Below are positions 30,201-37,991 of a stretch of 64,000 bases of DNA, piece after piece. This DNA is from JAZTZP01 sp045637525. GTDB lineage: Bacteria > Bacillota > Clostridia > UBA1381. The stretch spans positions 54,620 to 118,619 of the forward strand of contig JAZTZP010000094.1 of NCBI GenBank assembly GCA_045637525.1. Direction: 5' to 3'. The position numbers were made by a program, and so were the translations under genes. Under the pieces are notes generated by a model that did no database searches, was not told the origin of the DNA, and worked only from the letters and a program-made list of their open reading frames with translations. The stretch's first letter is position 1, and every line of letters starts with the position of its first letter.

Positions 30201-30447
30201 TAATATGGAAGATGATTTTTCACATTATAAGCTTTACAGAAGTGAAGTGTCGGGATTTTTACCATCTGCAACAAACTTTGTTGCAGATGTTCTACCGGAA
30301 GAGTACAGAGTGGGACGTTTTGAGGATACAGGACTAAAGGTTAATACTTGTTATTATTACAGAGTTTGTGCTGTAAACAAAGCTGGTGCTTTTGGAGAAA
30401 TGAGCGATGAATTTTGTGGTATTACAAGGGAAGAAACGGGGGAGTGA
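27274..30447 (+). CDS. GH38-like alpha-mannosidase with C-terminal FN3 domain
   Basis: A 1057-residue protein. The ATG at 27274 has GGAGGA upstream; an in-frame TTG at 27268 is too close. After a short beta-rich N-terminal region, the GH38-like catalytic part begins with SSHTDIGLH, corresponding to the metal-binding His-x-Asp motif, and the expected nucleophile Asp lies in SMIDNNGLSMS. The usual large C-terminal beta domains follow, and the last 100 residues resemble a fibronectin type III domain (YKLYRSEVSG ... YYYRVCAVNKAG). No signal peptide is visible, so it acts on imported oligosaccharides. GH38 enzymes cleave alpha-mannosides; other linkages are possible for this divergent member. Confidence 0.75.
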   Translation: MQSIRELKIIPISLVSVDDLQKIIIKYNCSKSIHLFVTVYREKKALVKKIPVAFDSGSGSISVLLPVQKEDFESIWEFTDLNSNVLASATVFWKKPREWTLYTMISSHTDIGLHNSQYIQRFNSSKFIDDAIKLCDETDDREVNDKYRYTMEGTWVWNNYGMDCGEDAAKSVVSEYIKTGKIGICCGVAGNHIQTYGLEEMCRSAYERKRLLEDWDIKSETLSMIDNNGLSMSLIQPYCDAGYKNIIFAPNQWNPLMSTIWKADRSKYAYEWSPDANGGGSRIDVRYSSELPMVFNWEDASGKFLTVWCSTQYTWGGVAFGLCGNGRPADAMVTNDAEALVVVEEKISSQIQLLEEKYPYDIWLLACYGDDQAPDIKLTNLFQNWNAKWKWPKLRTLGNPDEPFNILREKFGDSIPVLKGDITGGWYQHPLTVPELMSKKFDADRMLPMAEKWSTVAGMVDENYEYPETDFRRAWDYLLFNDEHSYGTSGYKGRRVYETWMQHRDWIDKAAAIAKKEMDDALLSIASNIKADDDSMVIFNPTAQERVEYVELKDNESYSLINVPSFGYSLVSVRDFSPIKQIREKSQLPPVIENQYYKIRFSDNGSLSSVFDKELQKELLDIDNEYYANELVYTKDNHKSFTTPQKAEFEIIRSNESISVIVKTEEKNLKAEIEQRITLLNYEKRIDIDNTLYHVKDMVNDNRYYRYIYYAFPFSVDNCRRYCHLNGAVAEYAKDVTGHGTDVYMAVNEWCCSENDDFGVALFMKDSHITEFDHIHPDKTDYANAGNGSQIFSYVANDWLQMHTPGGSHLDYRLRYSITSYQGGYKAAKIPQMAERYTNPVAKVRISAQEGSFPQGRYSFFKLDKDLRFICLKRADDGNGIIARFYGDVSDISFDDKFEAERSTVDERKQYEEINNGFITYRLGKNTIRLKTRQPQQDFVKKGIPAPIGSVYTGLITKPCAAAGENSGHLYLLWGANMEDDFSHYKLYRSEVSGFLPSATNFVADVLPEEYRVGRFEDTGLKVNTCYYYRVCAVNKAGAFGEMSDEFCGITREETGE

Positions 30448-30451
30448 TAAA

Positions 30452-31132
30452 ATGAACAGTTTAAATAATAAGAATGTGTTTTTTATAGGTGATAGCATAA
30501 TGGCACAGGATAAAAAGGCTTTTGATTATCCTGATATTTCATATAACCATGAAAAAATGGGACAAATTTGTAAGGCATATCCGACCCTTCTTGAAGAACG
30601 GTTGGGAATAAGGACTGTAAAGAATATTGCAGTAGGAGGTCACGGAATAAAGGCACAGAAAGATATTATTTTGAAAGAAAACCTGAATACAACAGATATT
30701 GCGGTTATCGGTGTCGGTGTGAATGATTTCAGCGGTTCGGTGGAAATCGGAGAATTGCCTGAAACCGACAACTGTGAATATAAGGATACATTTATCGGAC
30801 ATTATTGCGAAATGATGGATTATATCTACAAACAAAATCCTCGTATAAAAGCTGTACTGATGACTCCTTTGCACAAGGACACAAGACACAGAAATGTGAA
30901 CAGGCATGATATTTCATCTGTAAATGAAAGGGGATATAAAATTTCCGATTATGCTGATGCGATAAAACGTATAGGTGCATTTTATGCTTGTCCGGTTGCT
31001 GATATGTATTCAAAGAGCGGTCTTAACAGATTTAATTTACCCTTATTTACATTTGAGGGAACACATCCCACAAACGAAGGGTACGAATATGTAATTAAGG
31101 TTCTGACAGATGCATTAAATGAGCTATATTGA
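30452..31132 (+). CDS. SGNH/GDSL-type hydrolase
   Basis: A 226-residue cytoplasmic SGNH hydrolase with the classic FIGDSIM block near the N terminus, a VAVGGHG-like block II (NIAVGGHGI), GVNDFSG as block III and EGTHPTNEGY carrying the Asp/His pair (EGTH rather than DGxH). The ATG at 30452 is preceded by GGGGGAG and lies 5 bp after the mannosidase stop. The family fits deacylation of oligosaccharides. It is only distantly related to the other SGNH gene at 26567, so the locus has two different esterases. Confidence 0.82.
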   Translation: MNSLNNKNVFFIGDSIMAQDKKAFDYPDISYNHEKMGQICKAYPTLLEERLGIRTVKNIAVGGHGIKAQKDIILKENLNTTDIAVIGVGVNDFSGSVEIGELPETDNCEYKDTFIGHYCEMMDYIYKQNPRIKAVLMTPLHKDTRHRNVNRHDISSVNERGYKISDYADAIKRIGAFYACPVADMYSKSGLNRFNLPLFTFEGTHPTNEGYEYVIKVLTDALNELY

Positions 31133-31141
31133 GGTGCCTGG

Positions 31142-31373
31142 AGTGATAATATATTTTTTGTGCATTTCAAAAATGCTGTCGGAATAAGTATAAATTCAGA
31201 GAAGCATTTCACGATAATGGTAAAAAAATGGCTGACATTATGAGATTTATAAAAAATGTAATATTGATGTGCCTGTAAGGGTCAATAACATTCCGCTTAT
31301 GGGGGCAGGGTACACAGCCTTGGGAAGACTATATGTAATAGGATATTTGAAAGGAATTTTAGAGAATGGTTGA
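31142..31373 (+). pseudogene. Frameshifted C-terminal remnant of a mannonate dehydratase
   Basis: No intact frame exists, but three successive frames read like the end of UxuA-type D-mannonate dehydratase: SDNIFFVHFKNAVG, then FREAFHDNGKKMADIM, then VPVRVNNIPLMGAGYTALGR followed by a GYLKGILENG tail. Shifts occur near 31195 and 31260. UxuA proteins contain the same order (VHFRNV, FxExFxDxG, PxRxDHxP, GYxxxGRxFAIGY). Only about 75 residues remain of a protein of roughly 350-390. Its stop overlaps the start of the cupin gene, showing it once belonged to the same operon. Confidence 0.75.
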
Positions 31374-31740
31374 TATAGGAATTGAAATAAAGGAATTTAA
31401 TGGTGAGGGATATATGCCATTAGTGAAATATGACGGCTGGAGAGTGGCAGTTATAAATTCCTGTGATAAGCTGTTGGAAAAAAATATTTGCAAAATCGAA
31501 AGGCATCTTACAAGTGACGAGGTATTTGTTCTTTTGGAAGGGAATTCAAATCTGTATATTGGAGAAGGTTTGAAAAAAATCCAAATGGAAGTCGGAAAAA
31601 TATATAATGTGAAGCGCGGAGAATGGCATTGTATTTCGATGGATGAAAATACAAAGGTTGCAATAGTAGAAAATCATGATGTGAATGACAAAAACAGCGA
31701 ATACAGATATTTTGAAAAGAGAGGAATTATCAATGTTTGA
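31366..31740 (+). CDS. Small cupin-fold protein
   Basis: A 124-residue single-domain cupin. RHLTSDEVFVLLEG and GEWHCISM carry the expected metal ligands (His, Glu and a later His), although the first motif has only one His. AAGGA lies 10 bp before the ATG, inside the tail of the decayed dehydratase. KdgF-type cupins act in uronate catabolism on unsaturated uronates; that role fits the neighbours but the sequence does not prove it. Both flanking genes are broken, so this may be the last intact part of a dying cassette. Confidence 0.65.
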   Translation: MVDIGIEIKEFNGEGYMPLVKYDGWRVAVINSCDKLLEKNICKIERHLTSDEVFVLLEGNSNLYIGEGLKKIQMEVGKIYNVKRGEWHCISMDENTKVAIVENHDVNDKNSEYRYFEKRGIINV

Positions 31741-31876
31741 TTTGACCGACAAAAAGCACAGGTTACAGGGGTATGGAAAAATTATTGGTATGCAGATGTA
31801 TGATAAGGGAATAGACTGGGTTTTAGGACCAAGCATTGATATGTGTTTCGATCACCTTATGTATTTGTCAGATTAG
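31733..31876 (+). pseudogene. Hybrid stub: SDR start joined to a GH3-like fragment
   Basis: A 47-codon frame whose ATG overlaps the cupin stop. Its first residues (MFDLTDKK) look like the start of a short-chain dehydrogenase. The rest (GYGKIIGMQMYDKGIDWVLG then PSIDMCFDHLM) resembles the GH3 beta-glycosidase segment around the VLGPxxD motif. Neither family would be functional at this size. It probably records a deletion that fused two genes. The assignments are by eye and are inference. Confidence 0.45.
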
Positions 31877-31931
31877 AAATGATATTGATTTATTTAAACT
31901 ATAATTATATAATACAGGAGGTAATATAAAA

Positions 31932-34208
31932 ATGCGAAAGCTATGGTATGACAGACCTGCAAGCATCTGGGAACAGGCACTTCCGATTGGTAACGGAAGA
32001 ATTGGTTCAATGGTTTTTTCGGGATGTATAAGCGATAAGCTTCAGATAAATGAGGACACTCTGTGGTCAGGGTATCCGAATAAGGAGACCCGAAAACATA
32101 ATATAGATGAGCTTGCTGAAATAAGACAGCTTGTCGAAGAAGGAAAGTATTTGGAAGCACGTGATAAAACTGAAGCCATAATGTTTAACGTATCCTCTGA
32201 AGCGTATGTTCCGTACGGTAGCTTGTATATAGATATATTGGCAGACAGTGATAATATTTCGGAATACAGACGTGAGCTTGACTTAGAGAGCGGAATTGTA
32301 AGTGCAAGCTACAAAATAGATGATATACAAATAAATAAAGAATATTTTGTGTCGTTAAAAGATGATTTGCTGATAGTTAATATAAAAAGCAGTGAGCCTT
32401 TGAATTTTCATGTATATGAAGCTATAGAGCTTAAAAACAGCATAGAAGCCGAAAACGATATGATAACGGCAATAGGAAAATGTCCGACTGATTTATCAAT
32501 GTTTGATAAAACGGTAAAATATAACCCTGATAAAGAAAGTATTCATTTTTGTTCAAGAGCAAAGCTTGTTTCAGATGATTTGACCTACGGAAATGGTAAT
32601 TCATTCTGGGTAAATAACACTCAGAAAGTGACAGTCTTGTTCTCAATAAAAACAAGCTTTAACGGATATAATAAAATGCCTGTTTCGGAGGGAAAGGAAT
32701 ATATTAATGCCTCTTTGAACCCAATCCAAAATTCAGAACAGTATACATATTCTGAATTAAAGGCCGGACATATCTCTGAATATAAAAAGTATTTTGATAG
32801 AGTAAAGCTTACGATTGACGGAGAAAATCTTGATAATATGCCTACAGATAGGCGGATTAAGAGAATGGCGGACGGCAAAGAGGATAACGAGCTTGTGTGC
32901 ATACTCTTTGATTATGGCAGATATCTGACTATTGCTTCATCTATGGAGGGAACTCAGCCCTCTAATTTACAGGGAATATGGAATCAAAAGCTAATTCCGC
33001 CATGGCATTCAAATTATACAATGAATATAAATACACAGATGAATTACTGGTTTACCGAAACTGTAAATCTACCTGAATGTCATATGCCGCTTATGCAGAT
33101 GTTAAAGGAGTTTTCAGAAAAAGGAAATAACTTTGGTTTGCGCGGATGGTCATCATGGCATAACAGCGATATATGGAGATTTAACTGCGAAGCGCAGAAA
33201 ACTGCAAAATGGGGTTTTTGGCCTATGGGTGGTTTCTGGACTTGCAGGCATATTTGGGAGCATTATATTCATACAGAAGACGTAAGCTTTTTAGAGGAAT
33301 ATTATCCTGTATTAACAAGTGCGGCAGACTTCCTTGAAGATTGGCTGTATGAGAAAGACGGCGTACTTACAACATGTCCGTCAACCTCGCCCGAAAATGA
33401 ATTTATGATAGACGGACAATCGTGCGCTGTTTGTGACGGCAGTGCAATGGATATGTCTATAATATATGATTTGTTTGATAAGGTTATTAAAGCAGGTGAG
33501 GTTTTAGGAAAAGAAACGGAACGTTATGCAGGTATTCTGAAAAATCTAAAACCCGTTAAAATCGGCAAAGATGGCAGGATTTTGGAATGGGGCAGGGAGT
33601 TCGGAGAAAAAGAACCCGGACACCGTCATATTTCGCACCTTTACGGCTTCTTTCCGGCGGATATATGGACGGACGGAACATATGACGAAGCTGTAAGGAA
33701 AACTCTTGAATACAGATTGCAAAACGGCGGCGGTCATACGGGCTGGTCAAATGCGTGGATTGCAAATGTATATGCGAGATTAAAGGATAGCGAAAAGGTC
33801 ATGTATCATATAAGGAATATGTTTCAAAAATCAATATATCCTAATTTGTTTGATGCACATCCGCCGTTCCAGATTGATGGTAATTTTGGGATATGCTCAG
33901 CAATATGTGAAGCATTTGTACAAAGTCATAACGGATATATTGAGTTTCTTCCTGCATTACCCGGAAAATGGGATAAGGGAGAAATAAAGAGACTAAAAGT
34001 AAGAGGCGGTTATACGGTCAATATAAAATGGATGAGCGGTATATATACCGCTGAAATAATCCCTCAAAATGACGGCGAAATGAAGCTTTACGGAAAAAAT
34101 ATCAGTAGCATAAGCTTTAACGGAAAGGTAATTAAATACAGCAAAGATGATGATATTATCATTTTAAATGTGTTAGCTAAAGAAAAATATACAATAAACG
34201 GAATTTAA
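31932..34208 (+). CDS. GH95-family alpha-L-fucosidase/galactosidase
   Basis: A 758-residue glycoside hydrolase starting at an ATG preceded by CAGGAGG. The N-terminal beta domain has the family opening LWYDRPASIWEQALPIGNGR (about 4-23) and INEDTLWSGYP. The (alpha/alpha)6 barrel has MEGTQPSNLQGIWN, MNINTQMNYW and CPSTSPENEF, where the Asn/Glu region holds the catalytic general acid, and HRHISHLYGFFP. GH95 enzymes remove alpha-1,2-L-fucose or alpha-L-galactose by an inverting mechanism. With no signal peptide it acts on imported oligosaccharides. It is the last enzyme gene of the polysaccharide locus. Confidence 0.9.
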   Translation: MRKLWYDRPASIWEQALPIGNGRIGSMVFSGCISDKLQINEDTLWSGYPNKETRKHNIDELAEIRQLVEEGKYLEARDKTEAIMFNVSSEAYVPYGSLYIDILADSDNISEYRRELDLESGIVSASYKIDDIQINKEYFVSLKDDLLIVNIKSSEPLNFHVYEAIELKNSIEAENDMITAIGKCPTDLSMFDKTVKYNPDKESIHFCSRAKLVSDDLTYGNGNSFWVNNTQKVTVLFSIKTSFNGYNKMPVSEGKEYINASLNPIQNSEQYTYSELKAGHISEYKKYFDRVKLTIDGENLDNMPTDRRIKRMADGKEDNELVCILFDYGRYLTIASSMEGTQPSNLQGIWNQKLIPPWHSNYTMNINTQMNYWFTETVNLPECHMPLMQMLKEFSEKGNNFGLRGWSSWHNSDIWRFNCEAQKTAKWGFWPMGGFWTCRHIWEHYIHTEDVSFLEEYYPVLTSAADFLEDWLYEKDGVLTTCPSTSPENEFMIDGQSCAVCDGSAMDMSIIYDLFDKVIKAGEVLGKETERYAGILKNLKPVKIGKDGRILEWGREFGEKEPGHRHISHLYGFFPADIWTDGTYDEAVRKTLEYRLQNGGGHTGWSNAWIANVYARLKDSEKVMYHIRNMFQKSIYPNLFDAHPPFQIDGNFGICSAICEAFVQSHNGYIEFLPALPGKWDKGEIKRLKVRGGYTVNIKWMSGIYTAEIIPQNDGEMKLYGKNISSISFNGKVIKYSKDDDIIILNVLAKEKYTINGI

Positions 34209-34410
34209 TTTAGAAAGCTTTTGATAAATTTGAGTGATAGTTTTAATTCGTTGGACAATGATACATTGGCAGAACAAAATTACCGTGATATATTGTTTGA
34301 GGTCGATGTTTTAACATCAAATCGTGCAGAATAGAGGTTAAAAATTGAGAAATGACATGTTTTAATATATAATATTTGACGCTTACAACCGAACCTGAAA
34401 AGTTCCGGGA
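34209..34410. other. Intergenic stretch after the GH95 gene
   Basis: No recognisable gene. A frame without stops runs from 34209 to 34334 (about 41 codons, ending VDVLTSNRAE) but lacks a ribosome binding site and a recognised family. It may be the tail of a lost gene. Confidence 0.35.
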
Positions 34411-34416
34411 TAACAA

Positions 34417-34442
34417 AAAATCCCTTGAAATCAAGGGATTTT
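34417..34442 (-). terminator. Terminator of the tRNA-Met gene
   Basis: AAAATCCCTTGA and TCAAGGGATTTT form a perfect 12-bp stem with a 2-base loop. Read on the minus strand it follows the tRNA and is trailed by a T run. It could work in both directions and also stop read-through from the GH95 side. Confidence 0.85.
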
Positions 34443-34469
34443 TGTTGTATCAACCTTTCGGTTGGCTTA

Positions 34470-34546
34470 TGGTACCGGTAATCGGATTTGAACCAATGAC
34501 ACTGCGGGTATGAACCGCATGCTCTAGCCAACTGAGCTATACCGGC
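34470..34546 (-). tRNA. tRNA-Met(CAU), elongator type
   Basis: A 77-nt tRNA on the minus strand. The acceptor stem GCCGGTA/TACCGGT, D-loop (AGCTCAGTTGGCTAGAGC), anticodon loop TTCATAC (anticodon CAT) and T-loop GGTTCAAATCC are all seen, and the 3' CCA is encoded. The anticodon stem lacks the three G-C pairs of initiators and position 1-72 is paired (G-U), so it is an elongator. It resembles Bacillus elongator tRNA-Met more than tRNA-Ile2, though that alternative is not fully excluded. Confidence 0.92.
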
Positions 34547-34561
34547 GTAACAACAAGAATT

Positions 34562-34590
34562 ATTATACACCAAAATTATGCTTTTGTCAA
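34562..34590 (-). promoter_or_regulatory. Promoter of tRNA-Met
   Basis: On the minus strand TTGACA and TATAAT are separated by 17 bp, a perfect sigma-A consensus, about 15 bp before the tRNA 5' end. Confidence 0.9.
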
Positions 34591-34705
34591 GTGTTTTTTG
34601 AAAAAAAATCAAAAAAAATTCAAAAATTTTTCATATGAGGGTTTTAACGTGAAAATTGTACAAAAAAGCATAGCGATATTTATTACAATAATTTAAAAAT
34701 AACTA

Positions 34706-34734
34706 TTGCAATTTGAATAAAAGTGTGATATAAT
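34706..34734 (+). promoter_or_regulatory. Promoter of the SCIFF peptide gene
   Basis: TTGCAA and TATAAT with a 17-bp spacer lie about 70 bp upstream of the peptide ATG. The remaining stretch back to the tRNA gene shows nothing else but A/T runs. Confidence 0.7.
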
Positions 34735-34805
34735 GAATAAGTAGATTATAGGCAAAATTTGCATTTTGCAATTGCTTTTATTATAATATTGAAAGGAATG
34801 ATATT

Positions 34806-34949
34806 ATGAAACACGTTAAGACTTTAAACAGCAAGACATTGCAGCAAACTGCAACTAAAGGCGGATGCGGCGAATGCCAGACATCTTGTCAGTCAGCTTG
34901 TAAGACATCCTGCACGGTTGCAAACCAGAAGTGTGAAAAGCACGCATAA
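34806..34949 (+). CDS. scfA: SCIFF ranthipeptide precursor (six cysteines)
   Basis: A 47-residue precursor peptide. Its leader (MKHVKTLNSKTL) is almost invariant in the SCIFF family, and the core carries six cysteines at 21, 24, 28, 32, 36 and 43. The neighbouring radical-SAM enzyme is known in this family to install sulfur-to-alpha- or gamma-carbon thioether links, typically onto Thr. Thr residues lie between several of the cysteines here (TSC, KTSC). GAAAGGA precedes the ATG. SCIFF peptides are near-universal in Clostridia; reported roles involve population-level physiology such as quorum sensing and redox metabolism. Confidence 0.95.
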   Translation: MKHVKTLNSKTLQQTATKGGCGECQTSCQSACKTSCTVANQKCEKHA

Positions 34950-34966
34950 GCTTGGATTGTTTTTGG

Positions 34967-35001
34967 CAGAGCCGGTTCTACGGAAACGGCTCTGTATTTT
35001 T
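34967..35001 (+). terminator. Hairpin between SCIFF peptide and maturase genes
   Basis: CAGAGCCG and CGGCTCTG form an 8-bp stem with a 12-base loop followed by TATTTTTT. It lies between the peptide stop and the maturase start. It probably terminates most transcripts, giving far more peptide mRNA than enzyme mRNA, with read-through expressing the maturase. Confidence 0.75.
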
Positions 35002-35025
35002 CATACAGTAAAAGGAGAGTTTAAA

Positions 35026-36402
35026 GTGATACATAAATATAAGATGATGGGGCAAAATATTGTTCTTGACGTAAACAGCGGAGCGGTACATGTAGTAGAT
35101 GATATTGTGTATGATATACTTGATTATATAGATGGTGCTGAGGCTGATGAATGTCCGGCTGTGCTTTATGAAAAATTAGACACAGACAGAGAGAAGATAG
35201 CGGAAGGGTATAGCGAAATACGTGAGTTATACAGAAACGGATTGTTGTTTTCAAAGGACGAGTATGCAAACATTGCAACAAACTGGAATAAGCGTTCTGT
35301 TGTGAAAGCGCTTTGCCTTCATATAGCTCATGACTGTAATCTCAGATGTAAATATTGTTTTGCCGATACCGGGGAATTTAATGGCGGAAAACGATGTCTT
35401 ATGAGTGCTGAGACCGGAAAGGCGGCAATTGATTTTGTTGTTAATAATTCAGGAAACCGCAGAAATATTGAGATTGACTATTTCGGCGGAGAGCCTTTGA
35501 TGAATTTCGGTGTTGTTAAAGAGATTACGGAATATGCAAAAGAGCAGGGAAGGCTTCATGACAAGAATTTCAGATTTACTATAACAACAAACGGCGTTTT
35601 ATTAAACGATGATATTAAAGCGTATATAAATGAAAATATGTCTAATGTGGTTCTTAGTATTGACGGCACGAAGGAAACAAATGACAGAGTCAGATACAAA
35701 GTTGACGGAAGCGGAACTTATGATGCGATTGTGCCGAAGTTTATAGACATAGCGAACAGCCGTAATCAGGATAACTACTATGTAAGGGGTACTTTTACGG
35801 CATATAACAAGGATTTTGCGAAGGATGTAATGCATCTTGCAGATCTTGGATTTAAACAAACAAGCGTAGAGCCTGTTGTTGCACCTTACAGTGAGGATTA
35901 TGCTCTTACTCATGAGGATATTCCGGAGGTGTTTGCGGAATATGAGAAGCTTGCTGAAATGTATGTTGAAAGATGGAATACGGATAAATGGTTTAATTTC
36001 TTCCATTTCATGATTGACTTGGAAGGCGGACCGTGTATAATCAAAAGACTTTCAGGCTGCGGAGCGGGGCATGAATATTTAGCTGTAACTCCTGAGGGGG
36101 ATATATATCCATGTCATCAGTTTGCAGGGAATAAAGATTTTTGTATGGGAAATGTACATACCGGTGAGTTTAAAGAGGAGATTAAGCAGCAATTTGAGCA
36201 GTCGAATGTATACACCAAGAAAAAGTGTGAGGATTGCTTTGCAAAATTCTATTGCAGTGGCGGATGCTGTGCGAATGCGTATAACTTCAATAAGGACATA
36301 AACGAGCCGTATGATTTAGCTTGTGAGTTTGAAAGAAAAAGAGTTGAATGTGCTATTGCGATAAAAGCAAAGATTGCAGAGATGGAATATGATAAGGATT
36401 AA
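35026..36402 (+). CDS. scfB: SCIFF radical-SAM maturase with SPASM domain
   Basis: A 458-residue radical-SAM enzyme. I choose the GTG at 35026: AAAGGAGAG lies upstream and the family's typical start MIHKYKMMGQNIVLDVNSGA begins there. A longer in-frame reading would overlap the peptide gene. The N-terminal part is a RiPP-recognition-like domain. The SAM [4Fe-4S] cysteines are C104, C108 and C111 (CNLRCKYC), and the C-terminal SPASM region has CGAGHEYL, YPCHQF, CEDCFAKFYC and GGCCAN for auxiliary clusters. It forms thioether cross-links in the peptide encoded just upstream. Confidence 0.95.
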   Translation: MIHKYKMMGQNIVLDVNSGAVHVVDDIVYDILDYIDGAEADECPAVLYEKLDTDREKIAEGYSEIRELYRNGLLFSKDEYANIATNWNKRSVVKALCLHIAHDCNLRCKYCFADTGEFNGGKRCLMSAETGKAAIDFVVNNSGNRRNIEIDYFGGEPLMNFGVVKEITEYAKEQGRLHDKNFRFTITTNGVLLNDDIKAYINENMSNVVLSIDGTKETNDRVRYKVDGSGTYDAIVPKFIDIANSRNQDNYYVRGTFTAYNKDFAKDVMHLADLGFKQTSVEPVVAPYSEDYALTHEDIPEVFAEYEKLAEMYVERWNTDKWFNFFHFMIDLEGGPCIIKRLSGCGAGHEYLAVTPEGDIYPCHQFAGNKDFCMGNVHTGEFKEEIKQQFEQSNVYTKKKCEDCFAKFYCSGGCCANAYNFNKDINEPYDLACEFERKRVECAIAIKAKIAEMEYDKD

Positions 36403-37966
36403 TAATTTAAAGCTTGGTATTGGAGAGGAAGATAAGCTTGACGTTGCTATTGAAAAAAAGATAGGGACGAAGGACTTTTTTGATGTGCGGCTTATAAAAA
36501 AAGCAGTTGATGCAAGGAAGAAGAATGATATCAGATATATTTGTTCGGTGGAGGTGTCGGTTGGTGACGAAAAAACACTTTTAAAAAGGGTTAATTCACC
36601 TGATGTATCGCTTGTAAAGCCGTATGTGTACAGTTTCCCTGATACGAAAAAAAGATGTCGTGTACTTGTTGTGGGTTCAGGTCCGGCAGGATTGTTTTGT
36701 GCGTTAATGCTTGCAAGAGCCGGTTTTTCGCCGATAGTTGTTGAGCGTGGCGAAGCGGTAGAAGAAAGACGTAAGTCGATAGATTTCTTCTGGAAAACCG
36801 GAATTTTAAATGAAAATTCCAATGTACAGTTCGGAGAGGGTGGTGCAGGAACTTTTTCGGACGGCAAGCTTACAACAGGTATAAAGGATATAAGGATAAG
36901 AAAAGTTCTTGAAACGTTTGTTGAGTTTGGAGCACCTGAAGAAATACTTTATCTTTCAAAGCCGCATATCGGTACGGATAATCTTCAGAAAACAGTGAAA
37001 AATATGCGTGAGGAAATAATACGACTTGGCGGTGAGTTCAGATTTAACTCTATGTGTTCGGGACTTAAGATTAATAAAGACGGAAATGTGTATGGAGCTG
37101 TTATAAAGACGGATTCGGAGGAATATGACATATCAGCTGATTGTATAGTGTTGGCGGCAGGACATAGTGCACGAGATACTTTTGAGATGCTGAAAAATGC
37201 CGGCGTCGAGCTTATGAAAAAACCGTTTTCTGTTGGCGTTCGTATAGAGCATAATCAGGAGATGATAAATGTATCCCAATACGGCGAATTTGCCGGCAGA
37301 CTTCCGGCTGCGGACTATAAGCTGTCGGGGCATTTTAAAAACGGAAGAAGTGCATATACGTTTTGTATGTGTCCGGGAGGAATGGTGATAAATGCATCTT
37401 CTGAAATCGGACGTCTTGTTACAAACGGTATGAGTAATTTTTTGCGTAATGAGAAAAATGCAAACAGCGCATTGTTAGTTGGTATTGGCGTTGATGATCT
37501 TGAGGGCTCCGATCCGCTTTCCGGCGTTGAATTTCAAAGATGTATAGAAGAAAGGGCTTTTATTGCCGGTGGCGGAAACTATGCAGTTCCTGTATGCCTT
37601 GCAGGGGATTTTTTGGAAAACAGGGTTTCCGATAAATTCGGCAGCGTTTTGCCTACGATAAAGCCTGAAACAAAATTTGCGGACTTTAATACAATTTTTC
37701 CTGAGTTTGTGACTGATACTCTGCGTATGGCGATACGTGATTTTGATAAGAAGTTAAACGGGTTTGGAAATCCGGATGCTGTATTATCTGCACCGGAAAC
37801 AAGGAGCTCGTCACCTGTAAGAATTGTACGGTCGGCTGATACTCATCTTACAAATATCGGAGGTTTGTTTTCGGCAGGTGAGGGCGGAGGTCATGCCGGT
37901 GGTATAACATCGGCGGCCGTTGACGGTATTAAAACAGCAGAATGTGTAGCAGCGTGGTGTGAATAA
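36389..37966 (+). CDS. FAD-dependent oxidoreductase (COG2509 type)
   Basis: A 525-residue flavoprotein. The ATG at 36389 lies inside the end of the maturase gene (14-bp overlap), so the genes are translationally coupled. After an N-terminal domain of about 90 residues comes the FAD-binding Rossmann motif VLVVGSGPAGLFCALMLARA, then FGEGGAGTFSDGKLTTG, and near the C terminus GLFSAGEGGGHAGGITSA. This family is widespread in Firmicutes and its substrate is not established. The coupling to the SCIFF maturase is of interest but may be incidental. Confidence 0.88.
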   Translation: MIRINNLKLGIGEEDKLDVAIEKKIGTKDFFDVRLIKKAVDARKKNDIRYICSVEVSVGDEKTLLKRVNSPDVSLVKPYVYSFPDTKKRCRVLVVGSGPAGLFCALMLARAGFSPIVVERGEAVEERRKSIDFFWKTGILNENSNVQFGEGGAGTFSDGKLTTGIKDIRIRKVLETFVEFGAPEEILYLSKPHIGTDNLQKTVKNMREEIIRLGGEFRFNSMCSGLKINKDGNVYGAVIKTDSEEYDISADCIVLAAGHSARDTFEMLKNAGVELMKKPFSVGVRIEHNQEMINVSQYGEFAGRLPAADYKLSGHFKNGRSAYTFCMCPGGMVINASSEIGRLVTNGMSNFLRNEKNANSALLVGIGVDDLEGSDPLSGVEFQRCIEERAFIAGGGNYAVPVCLAGDFLENRVSDKFGSVLPTIKPETKFADFNTIFPEFVTDTLRMAIRDFDKKLNGFGNPDAVLSAPETRSSSPVRIVRSADTHLTNIGGLFSAGEGGGHAGGITSAAVDGIKTAECVAAWCE

Positions 37967-37991
37967 GTATAATTGTGAGTGTGATATAAGC

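Noticed and set aside
34470..34546. Initiator tRNA-Met
   Set aside because: The anticodon stem lacks the three consecutive G-C pairs and the first acceptor position is paired, both unlike initiators.
34918..35025. Longer maturase start overlapping the SCIFF peptide gene
   Set aside because: The stretch lacks a suitable ribosome binding site, contains the intergenic hairpin and does not resemble the family N terminus, which begins at the GTG at 35026.
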